Shown here piece after piece: positions 15,259-23,192 of a stretch of DNA of 39,758 bases (position 1 is the first letter of the stretch; every line of letters starts with the position of its first letter). Below the pieces are notes generated by a model. It saw nothing but the letters and a program-made list of their open reading frames with translations, was not told the origin of the DNA and did no database searches. Both the position numbers and the translations under genes were made by a program. The DNA is from a virus, in the IMG/VR virus record IMGVR_UViG_3300037480_000137, positions 1 to 39,758 of that record; one strand, written 5' to 3'.

Positions 15259-15509
15259 ATCAGGAAAAAATTGAATCATTTATTGAGGCCATTGCTAATA
15301 ATGGAAGCGGGTTTATTGTCTCAGTAATTCTTTTGACTTATGGCATATTGCCTTTATATGAAGCAGGCATTTTAGTGAACCCAATTGTGATGACATTAAT
15401 ATTCACAGCCATCTCAATTATTAGATCGTATCTTTGGCGCAGATTTTTTAATGCAGGATTACATAAATTTATACATAATTTTTTACGGAGAATATACAAT
15501 GGGAATTAA
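15255..15509 (+). CDS. Small membrane protein, DUF7220-like
   Basis: An 84-aa protein with two hydrophobic segments (about residues 19-37 and 42-58) and a basic C-terminal end 'RSYLWRRFFN'. The pattern of 'IE..A...G...S......LP......' followed by 'FTAISIIRSYLWRRFF' matches a small two-helix family found widely in phages that I recall as DUF7220. A role in lysis (holin-like) or membrane modulation is possible but not shown. It is coupled to the HNH gene by ATGA. Confidence 0.65.
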   Translation: MNQEKIESFIEAIANNGSGFIVSVILLTYGILPLYEAGILVNPIVMTLIFTAISIIRSYLWRRFFNAGLHKFIHNFLRRIYNGN

Positions 15510-15783
15510 TGAACTACAAAAACAGCAGTATGATTGGGTCGAACGTATGGATTGGCACAACAAGACTGTTCTGGAAGCTTTGGCCTTGGTCGCGTCTGAG
15601 GTTGGTGAGGCTGTTAATGAATGTCGTGGGGAGACTCCTACAGAGAACTTTGGAACGGAACTCGCTGACATTATCCTTAGAGTTGTGGACTTGGCTGAGT
15701 GGCAAGGGATTGATCTAGAAGAAGTCATTTGCAAAAAAATGGCCCTCAATGAAATCAACGGAACCAAAGGCCGTCGGATATGA
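15499..15783 (+). CDS. MazG-like nucleotide pyrophosphohydrolase
   Basis: A 94-aa all-alpha NTP pyrophosphatase. The start at 15499 has ACGGAGA upstream; the longer frame from 15451 is inside the previous gene. Metal-binding acids appear as 'ALVASEVGEAVNE' (E-x-x-E) and 'ELADIILRVVDLAEW' (E-x-x-D). Such enzymes hydrolyse dNTPs or ppGpp and are common in phages for clearing non-canonical or modified nucleotides. It fits with the ThyX, HAD and methyltransferase genes just upstream. Confidence 0.8.
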   Translation: MGINELQKQQYDWVERMDWHNKTVLEALALVASEVGEAVNECRGETPTENFGTELADIILRVVDLAEWQGIDLEEVICKKMALNEINGTKGRRI

Positions 15784-16028
15784 TAGAGGCAATTCTCATT
15801 TTGCTGGTGTTGGTACTTATTGTTCTGATAACTCCTATGCTTAGGATGTTAATTGTCCATCGAAATTATATGCGGGCAATGAATCTTTCTGACCGACTTG
15901 GGCCGCCATTCAATACAATTTGGCATTCTGAAAATGACCCTGTACAAGTATATGACAGGCTTTATAAAGATATGACCAAATGGACATTCAACCAAATGTT
16001 CCCGGAATTTAAAAATGATAAGCATTAA
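15780..16028 (+). CDS. Small membrane-anchored hypothetical protein
   Basis: An 82-aa protein with a single strongly hydrophobic N-terminal segment (about residues 3-25, 'ILILLVLVLIVLITPMLRML') and a soluble polar C-terminal part. Either an N-in membrane anchor or an uncleaved signal. It is read in an ATGA junction with mazG and overlaps the polymerase start by 14 bases. No family recognised. Confidence 0.6.
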   Translation: MIEAILILLVLVLIVLITPMLRMLIVHRNYMRAMNLSDRLGPPFNTIWHSENDPVQVYDRLYKDMTKWTFNQMFPEFKNDKH

Positions 16029-18783
16029 AACAGAATACAGCTTCCGAAAAGTATTTGGCCATATTGATAAAGTGGCGGAGCGTTGCGCAGCCGTCGGATT
16101 AAAAGCTGCGGCGATTGCTGACTATGATAATACCTTTGGGCATGTACAATGGCGCAAGTCTTGCGAGAAGCATGGCATCCACGCTTGCTATGGCGTTACG
16201 CTCCGTGTTTATGTCGGAAAACTCGAGAACGAACGCAAAGCGGATTTTATATGGACAACATTCATTGCTCAAAACAATAAAGGGCTAAGGCAAATCAATG
16301 AGCTGGTTTCCGAGGCATATGCAAATTTCTATTATGTCCCAAGGTTAAGCTCGCATCGTCTTTTCGAAATGTTGCCAACTTTAAAAGATAACATGGTAAT
16401 GTTTAGTCTTAAAAATACTTTGGCGCCTGATACTCAATTTATCCCGAGGCATGACGACAGGCCATTTCATGTATGGGCTGGTTTTGATAATTACTATCCA
16501 GAGATTAAAGATCGGATTGTGTATGAACTTAGTGCGGAGCGTTTCGAAACCAAAACAACGCCGCAACATATATTAACTAAAGAGGAATGGCTTGAGATAT
16601 TCCCTCACCGTGATTCTGTTTGGGATGATACTCAGGACTTGTTGTTATCCTTTGATGCTCAATTAACTAAAGCGCCTTTGCTACGGTTTCCGGATAAATT
16701 CGATATCAGGAAGCAATGCAAGATTGGTGCAAAATTGAGAAACATAGATTTGACCGACCCAGTATACAAAGCGCGTATGAATCGCGAATTGTTATTGATT
16801 AAGAAAAAAGATTACATTGATTATTTTGCGGTCGTTGCGGACCTTATCAACTACGCGAAGGAACATATGCTGGTCGGCCCTAGTCGCGGAAGCAGCGCGG
16901 GCTCCTTGGTTTGTTACTTGTTGGGCATTACTGAAATTGATCCTATCCCTTACGGATTAATATTTGAACGCTTTATTGACGTAACTCGTTTGGACTTGCC
17001 TGATATTGATATTGACTTCCCGGACGATAAGCGTTGGATGGTAATTGAATATTTGGAAAATAAATATGGGAAAGCCAACATTGCTCATATCTGTAACATC
17101 AGCCGGCTGAAGCCTAAATCAGCCATTGGGGAATTTGCGAAAGCGCTACAAATCCCCACGTATGAAACGCAGCCTGTGAAGGATGCGATTATTGAACGGA
17201 GCGGAGGAGATGCGCGCGTTGCTATGTGCATAAAAGATACGCTCGAATCGACCGACGCAGGAAAAGAATTTATTAAAAAATATCCGCCCATGGCATTAGT
17301 GGAACATATTGAAGCCCATGCGCGTCATAGCGGAGTTCACGCAGCGGGGATTATTGTTTGTAACGACCCGATTACTAAATATGTCGGCTTCAATAGTCGC
17401 GACAATGTTGCGATGGTTGATAAGAAAGATGCGGAAGAACTGAACCTATTGAAAATTGATATTTTGGGATTGCGCACGCTTACAATATTGGAACAAACCC
17501 TAGAGCAAATTGATAAAGGATTTAATTGGCTATACAATTTGCCTTTAGATGATGCTGATACCTTTACAGTATTTAATAACATGCGCCTCGCAGGAGTATT
17601 TCAATTTGAAGGATACGCGCTACAATCGCTAACACGCCAAATGGAGATAACAGAATTCAATGACATCGTAGCAATAACATCATTAGCGCGTCCCGGTCCG
17701 TTACATTGTGGTGGTGCAACCGACTTCATTGAACGTCGAACGGGACGCAAGCCGATTAAATATTTGCATGATTCAATCATTCCTTATACTGAGGAGACGT
17801 TTGGTACAATCGTATACCAAGAACAAGTCCTGCAAATAAGTCGCGAAGTTGGAAAGTTGAGTTGGGAAGATACAAACCAATTACGTCGAGCGCTGAGCAA
17901 AAGTCTTGGTGATGAATTCTTTAATAAGTACAAAGTCAAATTCCTAAAAGGAGCTAAGGAAAATGGCATGGAGGAATCGGAAGGTATTAAGATATGGGAG
18001 AACATGTGTACATTTGGCTCTTGGGCATTTAATAAATCGCACGCGGTTAGCTATGGGCTTATCAGTTATTGGACAGCATATTTAAAAGCGCATTACCCGT
18101 TGGAGTTTGCTGTTGCGATGCTCAACAATGTTCGCGATGACTCCCAGGGAGTGAAACTGTTAAGGGATATGGTTGAGAATGAGGGGTTGAAGTATAAGCC
18201 TGTTGATGCTGAATATTCTATGGGGACCTGGTCTGTTAATGACGGGCTCTTGATCGGAGGGCTTGTCAATTTAAAAGGAATTGGCGCGAAGAAAGCTCAA
18301 CAAATAATCGACCGGAGGAAAAAAGGATTAAAATTAACACCAGCAATCCAAAAGATAATCGACAAAGCGGAAACGCCATACAATGACATCTTCCCGGTCC
18401 GGAGCCGGTTTGCTGATTATTACAAAAACCCGAGCGCATATAATATAAACAGCACCGGCCTATCGTATCTAAAAGACGTTCAAGAGGATGGCTCATACAT
18501 TTTTATCGGATTACTCGTTGACCGAAACTTGCGGGACCTTAATGAGTATGGGAGCGTTGTTAAGCGCGGTGGAAAAATAATCAAGAAAAATAATCTGTTC
18601 CTGAACTTTACGGTCGAAGATGATACAGACAGCATCATCTGTACTATCGACCGATACAAATATCAGGCGATGGGAAAGACGATAGCAGAGACCGGGAAAA
18701 TTGGCGAGGACTTCTATTTGATAAAGGGAAAAATCAGTGGGGATTGGCGGAAAATCTACGTGGAGAAGGTGAGAAAATTATGA
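16015..18783 (+). CDS. dnaE: DNA polymerase III alpha-subunit-like (family C) replicative polymerase
   Basis: A 922-aa family C polymerase, shorter than E. coli DnaE (about 1160 aa). The palm is intact: 'GPSRGSSAGSLVCY' near residue 285, P-D-I-D-I-D-F at 329-335 with two catalytic Asp, and a third Asp in 'LLKIDILGLRTL' at 482. 'HAAGIIV' and the fingers blocks follow. The N-terminal PHP-like region keeps its outline (I-K-T-E-Y-S, A-D-Y-D-N) but lacks the metal-binding His, so it is probably inactive; a separate DnaQ gene supplies proofreading. The C-terminus has an OB-like end and appears to lack the tau-binding tail. It overlaps the gene before and the regulator after it. Confidence 0.9.
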   Translation: MISIKTEYSFRKVFGHIDKVAERCAAVGLKAAAIADYDNTFGHVQWRKSCEKHGIHACYGVTLRVYVGKLENERKADFIWTTFIAQNNKGLRQINELVSEAYANFYYVPRLSSHRLFEMLPTLKDNMVMFSLKNTLAPDTQFIPRHDDRPFHVWAGFDNYYPEIKDRIVYELSAERFETKTTPQHILTKEEWLEIFPHRDSVWDDTQDLLLSFDAQLTKAPLLRFPDKFDIRKQCKIGAKLRNIDLTDPVYKARMNRELLLIKKKDYIDYFAVVADLINYAKEHMLVGPSRGSSAGSLVCYLLGITEIDPIPYGLIFERFIDVTRLDLPDIDIDFPDDKRWMVIEYLENKYGKANIAHICNISRLKPKSAIGEFAKALQIPTYETQPVKDAIIERSGGDARVAMCIKDTLESTDAGKEFIKKYPPMALVEHIEAHARHSGVHAAGIIVCNDPITKYVGFNSRDNVAMVDKKDAEELNLLKIDILGLRTLTILEQTLEQIDKGFNWLYNLPLDDADTFTVFNNMRLAGVFQFEGYALQSLTRQMEITEFNDIVAITSLARPGPLHCGGATDFIERRTGRKPIKYLHDSIIPYTEETFGTIVYQEQVLQISREVGKLSWEDTNQLRRALSKSLGDEFFNKYKVKFLKGAKENGMEESEGIKIWENMCTFGSWAFNKSHAVSYGLISYWTAYLKAHYPLEFAVAMLNNVRDDSQGVKLLRDMVENEGLKYKPVDAEYSMGTWSVNDGLLIGGLVNLKGIGAKKAQQIIDRRKKGLKLTPAIQKIIDKAETPYNDIFPVRSRFADYYKNPSAYNINSTGLSYLKDVQEDGSYIFIGLLVDRNLRDLNEYGSVVKRGGKIIKKNNLFLNFTVEDDTDSIICTIDRYKYQAMGKTIAETGKIGEDFYLIKGKISGDWRKIYVEKVRKL

Positions 18784-18989
18784 CCAAACGGTATCAGATA
18801 AGCGAGGCCCAATTCAACCGGCTACTCGATAAGACCCGGATCTCTAGAAACACCCGGAGAGGGCTTAAAAAGGTGCTTGTACATGGGAAAACCTACGAGG
18901 AGAGCGGGTTCACAAAGCAATTCATCTATAAAAAGATCAAAAGGATCAAGGAGTTAGCGAAGGAAGAAGGGCTTGAGATTTTTCATTGA
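18780..18989 (+). CDS. TrfB/KorA-like helix-turn-helix DNA-binding protein
   Basis: A 69-aa basic protein starting at an ATGA overlap with the polymerase stop, with GGAGAAGGTGAG upstream. Its sequence aligns by eye with the N-terminal DNA-binding domain of plasmid KorA (TrfB): 'ISEAQFNRLL', 'KKVLVHGKTYEESGFT' and 'IYKKIKRI' correspond to KorA's T-E-S-Q-F, V-L-V-D-G-K and V-S-x-x-x-x-R-V blocks, including the helix-turn-helix. It probably regulates phage transcription. Candidate target sites containing GTTTACT lie at 3554 and at the promoter just downstream (19006). Confidence 0.72.
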   Translation: MTKRYQISEAQFNRLLDKTRISRNTRRGLKKVLVHGKTYEESGFTKQFIYKKIKRIKELAKEEGLEIFH

Positions 18990-19006
18990 AATATCAGTGA
19001 AAAGGG

Positions 19007-19034
19007 TTTACTTTCTCGAGAGATGGACTATAAT
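19007..19034 (+). promoter_or_regulatory. Sigma-70-like promoter, TTTACT-N16-TATAAT
   Basis: TTTACT at 19007-19012 and a perfect TATAAT at 19029-19034 are separated by 16 bases, in an 88-base gap after the TrfB-like gene. The -35 lies in GTTTACT, the same heptamer as in the divergent-region inverted repeat, and the spacer contains TCTCGAGA. It would drive the gene set beginning at 19078. Binding of the TrfB-like protein here is inferred. Confidence 0.65.
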
Positions 19035-19077
19035 TATTGATAGTAGTTAAATAAATCAACCCCGAGGAGAGCGCGCC

Positions 19078-19548
19078 ATGTATACTGTAAAACAAAAAAT
19101 CAACAAGAAGGTAACCAAAATCATCGACCAATTCGCTACTATCGGCGAAGCCGAAACCTTCATCACCGGAACCAACTATTTCATCCACTTCAGCGCCGAC
19201 GCTATCAGGGCCCAGGGCAATCCCCAGGAGACTTTCTGGAACGGTAAGAACCCCGAGTCAGTAAGCCAACTCAACGTCGCTATCGACGGACGCACCTGGT
19301 GTGAAATAAGAGAAAATATGTGTCCAGCCCTTGATGATTGGCGGAAGCTTCAAAATGCTTACTATCGCTACTACAACGACGGTGACGGTTTTGTAAATAA
19401 GCTCCGCCATCTAGCGAACCGCCATGGGATTGAGATTACCGGGTATCATACCTCACGCGATTTCCGCAACCCTATTCTGGAAGATAAACTCGAGCAGCTC
19501 GCCGACGTAGTATTTGCCGCCGCGCTCCGCGAAAAAATCGCAGCTTAA
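19078..19548 (+). CDS. Hypothetical phage protein
   Basis: A 156-aa soluble protein, first gene after the 19007 promoter, with GAGGAG before the ATG. It begins MYTVKQKINKKVTKI and has a mixed alpha/beta composition with aromatic patches ('YYRYYNDGDGF') and a helical end rich in Ala/Glu. No domain or motif was recognised. Its codon use is more GC-rich than that of the next gene. Confidence 0.6.
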   Translation: MYTVKQKINKKVTKIIDQFATIGEAETFITGTNYFIHFSADAIRAQGNPQETFWNGKNPESVSQLNVAIDGRTWCEIRENMCPALDDWRKLQNAYYRYYNDGDGFVNKLRHLANRHGIEITGYHTSRDFRNPILEDKLEQLADVVFAAALREKIAA

Positions 19549-19576
19549 TTCGAATATATAACAAGGAGACAAGACC

Positions 19577-19918
19577 ATGACTAATAAAATGAAACCTTTT
19601 GACTGTGAAGATTATTTTGGGTTCAGTGGCGCTGAATCGACCGACAATCACGAACCTCATCTAGCTTATATAGATTTTAGCAATAGTAATAATCCAGAAG
19701 AAAATCATTACTATGTAATAATGGCGAATGATTTAAATGCTGACGAAGATGAAGATGCCCCAACGATTGAAATTGGAAATCCGGGAGAGGATGAAATTTG
19801 TTTTAAAAAAGAATTTCAAACAGCAAGACAAGCCCTCGATTTCGCCAATCATCTTTTATTAAAAGTTGATGGCAAAACGAAGTCCGAAATTGACGCTGTG
19901 TTAAATTACCTTAACTAA
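19577..19918 (+). CDS. Hypothetical acidic phage protein
   Basis: A 113-aa strongly acidic protein ('NADEDEDAPTIEIG', 'GEDEICFKKEF') preceded by the leader AAGGAGACAAGACC shared in type with the next three genes. The acidic profile, with a helical C-terminal third, resembles small phage proteins that mimic DNA or act on host factors, but no specific family is recognised. Confidence 0.55.
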   Translation: MTNKMKPFDCEDYFGFSGAESTDNHEPHLAYIDFSNSNNPEENHYYVIMANDLNADEDEDAPTIEIGNPGEDEICFKKEFQTARQALDFANHLLLKVDGKTKSEIDAVLNYLN

Positions 19919-19944
19919 TCCCCCAGACCCAAAAGGATAAGACC

Positions 19945-20217
19945 ATGAGCAATATGAGCTACTGCAGATTTCAAAATACCCGTAATGACTTCCAAGATTG
20001 CCGATACGCTATGGAAGAAATCTTGGAAGGAGGCGAAGAGCCATTGTCAGGCGAAGAACTCGAAGCGGCAAAACAGTTACTGGACGATGCTGTTGAATTT
20101 GTGATGCTGTTTTCGGAAACTTTGAACATTGATTCAGGAAACATCGAGGACCTCGGATACCAAGGCAGCGTGAAGGATGAAGTCCACCATTTGATGAGCG
20201 GTGAAAAAATTAAGTAA
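19945..20217 (+). CDS. Conserved phage protein (MSYCRFQNT... family)
   Basis: A 90-aa acidic helical protein beginning MSNMSYCRFQNTRNDFQDC, followed by 'AMEEILEGG' and 'LSGEELEAAKQLL'. The M-S-Y-C-R-F-x-N-T start is a family found in phages of many Gram-negative hosts; function unknown. Leader AAAAGGATAAGACC precedes the ATG. An alternative start at Met4 is possible. Confidence 0.65.
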   Translation: MSNMSYCRFQNTRNDFQDCRYAMEEILEGGEEPLSGEELEAAKQLLDDAVEFVMLFSETLNIDSGNIEDLGYQGSVKDEVHHLMSGEKIK

Positions 20218-20243
20218 CACCAACCAACTAAGAGGATAAGACC

Positions 20244-21317
20244 ATGAACAAAGGCAAAACATTAACTCAGCTGGCAGTAGAAATCGAAAGACGCCAAGAG
20301 GCCAAAGTTGACTATGTAGTCGATACGCGTGAACTTGAATTCCTTCAGATAGGTGAAGAGGAGAATAAAACTTTTGCGCTGAACGTTCCCGGCCAAGGCT
20401 ACTATGGGATAGCTGATCACGCCCATCATCAACTAGCCAACAAGCTGGGAATCCCCATGCCGTATTATCGCCGCATGATGTCTCAGGCTCCCGAGCTACT
20501 GACCGACAACGTAGCGCATTGGCTACATGATGGTGATGATAAGCGTATGATCAGGACCCTTGACCAGAACGTTCGAGCCGTCCTATCGAATCGCTACAAG
20601 CGCATTGAGAATGAGGATATTCTTCAAGCAGCCCTTCCCGCTATCGAGGAGCAAAAAGACGCGATAATCTTATCCACGGAAGTCACTGATTTGAAGATGT
20701 ACGTGAAAGTTTTATTCCCGTCCCTAGAACAGGAAATTAAAACGGGTGACACCGTTCGTCCCGGTGTAGTAATTTCGAACAGCGAGGTGGGCGCCGGGAG
20801 TCTAAATGTTCAGGCATTCTTTTATCGCGACTTCTGCACAAATGGATGCGTGTTTGGGCAAGGCGATTTATTTGGCCTGAAAAAGACTCACCTTGGTCGA
20901 GCCATCAGCGTGGATGATTTTGAAGTTTATCGCGATGATACTATCGCGGCGCAAGACCAAGCAACCTTGCTACAAATTCGTGACGTGGTATCGGTAGCCT
21001 CGAGCGAAGATATGTTCAACAAGATGGTCAATAAATTACGCCAATCAACCGAAGGTCCGCAAATCGAAAATCCAGAAGCAGCCGTTCAAGTTCTCGCAAA
21101 GGCAGTCGGACTAAATGAAACGGAGCGTGGTCAGGCTTTAATTAATTTAATCGAGGACCGGGACATGACCCGCTGGGGCGCTCTGAATGCGGTTACTAAG
21201 ATTGCCAATGAATCGGAATCTTACGACCGTTCGAGTGAGTTGGAAAGCTTGGGCGGTAAGATCCTCGAGCTATCTATGCGGGAATGGGGAACGATTGCTC
21301 AAGCAGTCGCAGCCTAA
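20244..21317 (+). CDS. DUF932 phage/plasmid-like protein
   Basis: A 357-aa protein of the DUF932 family (TIGR03299-like), common in phages and conjugative plasmids. Features are 'GYYGIADHAHHQLANKLGIP' near residue 52, 'RTLDQNVRAVLSNRYKRIEN' and 'VLFPSLEQEIKTGDTVRPGV' followed by 'ISNSEVGAGSLNVQAFFYR'. Its biochemical role is unknown. Plasmid relatives sit near antirestriction or transfer genes. The ATG has the AGAGGATAAGACC leader found before the neighbouring genes. GC content is higher than in the virion genes. Confidence 0.85.
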   Translation: MNKGKTLTQLAVEIERRQEAKVDYVVDTRELEFLQIGEEENKTFALNVPGQGYYGIADHAHHQLANKLGIPMPYYRRMMSQAPELLTDNVAHWLHDGDDKRMIRTLDQNVRAVLSNRYKRIENEDILQAALPAIEEQKDAIILSTEVTDLKMYVKVLFPSLEQEIKTGDTVRPGVVISNSEVGAGSLNVQAFFYRDFCTNGCVFGQGDLFGLKKTHLGRAISVDDFEVYRDDTIAAQDQATLLQIRDVVSVASSEDMFNKMVNKLRQSTEGPQIENPEAAVQVLAKAVGLNETERGQALINLIEDRDMTRWGALNAVTKIANESESYDRSSELESLGGKILELSMREWGTIAQAVAA

Positions 21318-21356
21318 TATCAACGGCCAAGGACGGCCATCAACGAGGATAAGACA

Positions 21357-21494
21357 ATGGCTAGTACAATGAAAATAATCCCAAGAGATAAGACCAAAGT
21401 ATGGGGCTTTTGGGCAGATGATGAACAGTCCAAGAAAATCAACAAAGCAAAACGGACGATTGAGGACAACCAAATCATCCCAAAAAACAAATAG
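21357..21494 (+). CDS. Small basic hypothetical protein, 45 aa
   Basis: A 45-codon frame preceded by CGAGGATAAGACA, the same leader type as the three genes before it, which is the main support. The protein begins MASTMKIIPRDKTKVWG and is Lys-rich to the end. No family is recognised. An internal ATG at codon 5 could also be used. Confidence 0.5.
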   Translation: MASTMKIIPRDKTKVWGFWADDEQSKKINKAKRTIEDNQIIPKNK

Positions 21495-21501
21495 GAATGG
21501 G

Positions 21502-21735
21502 ATGATGTCTTGTGATGCATTTTTCATCTCCCGGTTAATGGGCGAGCAAATCGAAATAATACGCGCTACAAATAAGCAATCCCGTTGGCGCGCATTGTTT
21601 CGACGCGCTGATAAGGAAGCGATAGAGGAGCTTTGCGTGTTACAAGAAAAGCTGCACAAGATATTATCAGAAGGAGTCCCGGAAGAATGCATCAATGGCG
21701 ATATACCAAAATGGTTAACATTTCAAGCAGATTAG
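21502..21735 (+). CDS. Small hypothetical phage protein
   Basis: A 77-aa reading from the ATG at 21502 (second ATG at 21505), seven bases after the previous stop and with AGGA upstream; the open frame begins earlier at 21418 inside the previous gene. The protein is helical with 'LMGEQIEIIRATNKQSRW' and 'EAIEELCVLQEKLHKIL'. No domain recognised. Confidence 0.5.
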   Translation: MMSCDAFFISRLMGEQIEIIRATNKQSRWRALFRRADKEAIEELCVLQEKLHKILSEGVPEECINGDIPKWLTFQAD

Positions 21736-21853
21736 TCGAGGCGTATCAGAGTCAGCCGAAAAACTCTGCAATGAGAATAAGGAGAATGCCATCATGGACT
21801 AATTTAAGCACCACCTAAAAAAAATAGAAACCAAATTGCCAAACGAGAAGTAC

Positions 21854-21881
21854 GGATGCGCCTTAATCCTGAGGCGCATCC
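21854..21881 (+). other. Hairpin in the 164-base gap before the envelope cassette
   Basis: GGATGCGCC (21854-21862), a ten-base loop and GGCGCATCC (21873-21881) form a nine-base-pair stem, 17 bases ahead of the lipoprotein ATG. There is no T-tract, so it is not a normal intrinsic terminator; it may protect or gate translation of the cassette. The rest of the gap (21736-21853) holds only a ten-codon frame at 21787 with AAGGAG before it, of doubtful meaning. Confidence 0.4.
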
Positions 21882-21898
21882 AACCTAGGAGAAGCACG

Positions 21899-22135
21899 AT
21901 GAAAATATTAATGGCGATAATTATTACAGTGGCATTGGCCGGTTGTAATGATGAGGAAATCGAAAACACCAAGGACATGATCGAGGCCATCGCGAAGGAG
22001 CAAGCCACCGAGGCTGTTTGTAAAAAGGCTGACGAATACTTCCTCAAGAAGTGTGTTGGGGATCTCGACGCCTTAACGCAAGTCGGTTGCGATGAACTCA
22101 AAAAGGCGATGCTTGAGCATTGCGTGGTAGAATAA
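21899..22135 (+). CDS. Small lipoprotein
   Basis: A 78-aa protein with a signal peptide MKILMAIIITVALAGC: basic start, hydrophobic core and a perfect L-A-G-C lipobox with Cys16 as the lipidated residue. Asn at +2 favours outer-membrane sorting in Gram-negative cells. The mature part is charged, helical and has four further Cys, which could pair in the periplasm. GGAG precedes the ATG. It opens a three-gene envelope cassette with the pilin-like and SPFH genes. Candidates are a spanin-like or superinfection-exclusion lipoprotein; neither is proven. Confidence 0.72.
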   Translation: MKILMAIIITVALAGCNDEEIENTKDMIEAIAKEQATEAVCKKADEYFLKKCVGDLDALTQVGCDELKKAMLEHCVVE

Positions 22136-22137
22136 TC

Positions 22138-22302
22138 ATGCCACGGATAAAAGGCTTCACCCTAATCGAATTGATGGTTGTTGTAGCAATTTTAGGCATA
22201 CTCGCATCAATTCTTATTCCAGCAATCCAAGAACATCAGGAACGCCAGGAAGACAAAGCTGATACATTAAATCAAACTGAAAATACAGAGGAGCTAAAAT
22301 GA
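22138..22302 (+). CDS. Truncated type IV prepilin-like protein
   Basis: A 54-aa protein with a textbook type III (prepilin) signal: M-P-R-I-K-G followed by F-T-L-I-E-L-M-V-V-V. Cleavage after Gly6 would give an N-terminal Phe1, Glu5 needed for assembly, and Pro22, the helix kink of major pilins. After the hydrophobic helix only about 25 polar residues follow ('QEHQERQEDKADT'), so the usual globular beta domain is missing. It starts two bases after the lipoprotein stop and ends in an ATGA overlap with the SPFH gene. It could be inserted into, or compete within, the host type IV pilus machine. Confidence 0.8.
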   Translation: MPRIKGFTLIELMVVVAILGILASILIPAIQEHQERQEDKADTLNQTENTEELK

Positions 22303-23120
22303 AACCGTTACTATACATAGCAATTGTACTATCGCTAGCATCCATGAACGCCGGGTGTATTTCTCCGAGTAAAATTGAAGCGGGTGAAGAAGGTGTATTG
22401 ATTTATAAGCCGTGGATATTTGGACATGGCGGTGTTGATGCCGACCCGATAACGACTGGCTTAACTTGGACTGTATGGTCCACTGGAGTCACGCGTTACA
22501 ATATCAAACCAATGAAGGCCACAGAGCCATTTAAAGATGTCACTGCCTCGGATAACGTAGCCATTGATTTCAATTCCTACTTAACGTTGCAAATTCAAGA
22601 AGGCAAAACGCCCATATTGCATGAAGATAGTGGCAAGGAATGGTATAGCAATAAGGTGAAAGATTATTACCGCACTGTGGTCCGTAACGAGGCCCGAACA
22701 AGATCATCCATTGAATTGCGTATCAGCCCACAAGCTATAAATGATGCCCAACAAAACATCCACGACATCATGGCCAAGTATCTTAAAGATATTGATTTGC
22801 CTGTCAAGGTTGTTAAAGTTGTTATTGGCCAAGTTACTCCACCGCAAGATGTACTTGACGAAGCGGAAAGAACAGCTGCCCAAAAGCAACGTAATGCGAC
22901 GGAGAAAGCGAGAGCGAGCGCTGAACTAGATCGTAAACAGGCTGAGATAAATAAGGCGTTGGCAGATAGGGCTTATGCGAAGCAATTCAAAATGACCACT
23001 GACCAGTTCCTAGAGAATAAGCGCCTGGATATTATGCAACAAGCAGTGCTGAAAAAAGACGGCGATATATCATTGATTATGAATGCTTCGAATGCGACGC
23101 CAATATTCAATGTGAAGTAG
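22299..23120 (+). CDS. SPFH/band-7 (prohibitin-like) protein with N-terminal signal
   Basis: A 273-aa protein with an N-terminal signal-like segment ending in M-N-A-G-C (Cys20), a lipobox-like site with an unusual Asn at -3. The body shows SPFH features: 'EAGEEGVLIYKPW', a strand-rich 'DNVAIDFNSYLTLQIQ', 'YYRTVVRNEARTRSS' and 'IGQVTPPQDVLDEAERTAAQKQR', the last being the P-P-x-x-x-x-A element leading into a long Ala/Glu/Lys coiled coil. SPFH proteins form membrane-bound oligomeric cages. It is coupled to the pilin-like gene and followed by a terminator, so it closes the cassette. Confidence 0.82.
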   Translation: MKPLLYIAIVLSLASMNAGCISPSKIEAGEEGVLIYKPWIFGHGGVDADPITTGLTWTVWSTGVTRYNIKPMKATEPFKDVTASDNVAIDFNSYLTLQIQEGKTPILHEDSGKEWYSNKVKDYYRTVVRNEARTRSSIELRISPQAINDAQQNIHDIMAKYLKDIDLPVKVVKVVIGQVTPPQDVLDEAERTAAQKQRNATEKARASAELDRKQAEINKALADRAYAKQFKMTTDQFLENKRLDIMQQAVLKKDGDISLIMNASNATPIFNVK

Positions 23121-23144
23121 TAATTTGTAATAATGTAATGTAAC

Positions 23145-23175
23145 TAGCTGGCGGAAGATTCCGCCAGCTATTTTT
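23145..23175 (+). terminator. Rho-independent terminator
   Basis: TAGCTGGCGG (23145-23154), loop AAGATT, CCGCCAGCTA (23161-23170), then TTTTT. The inner loop bases AA/TT can extend the stem. It follows the SPFH stop by 25 bases and ends the transcript of the envelope cassette. Genes downstream would depend on read-through or an unseen promoter. Confidence 0.9.
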
Positions 23176-23192
23176 AAATAAGGAGAATCAAA

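Noticed and set aside
15255-15509. Holin call for the two-helix membrane protein
   Set aside because: It lies among nucleotide genes with no endolysin nearby; topology alone does not support a lysis role.
21787-21819. Ten-codon frame with AAGGAG before it
   Set aside because: Too short to support as a gene; mentioned only as a possible leader peptide.
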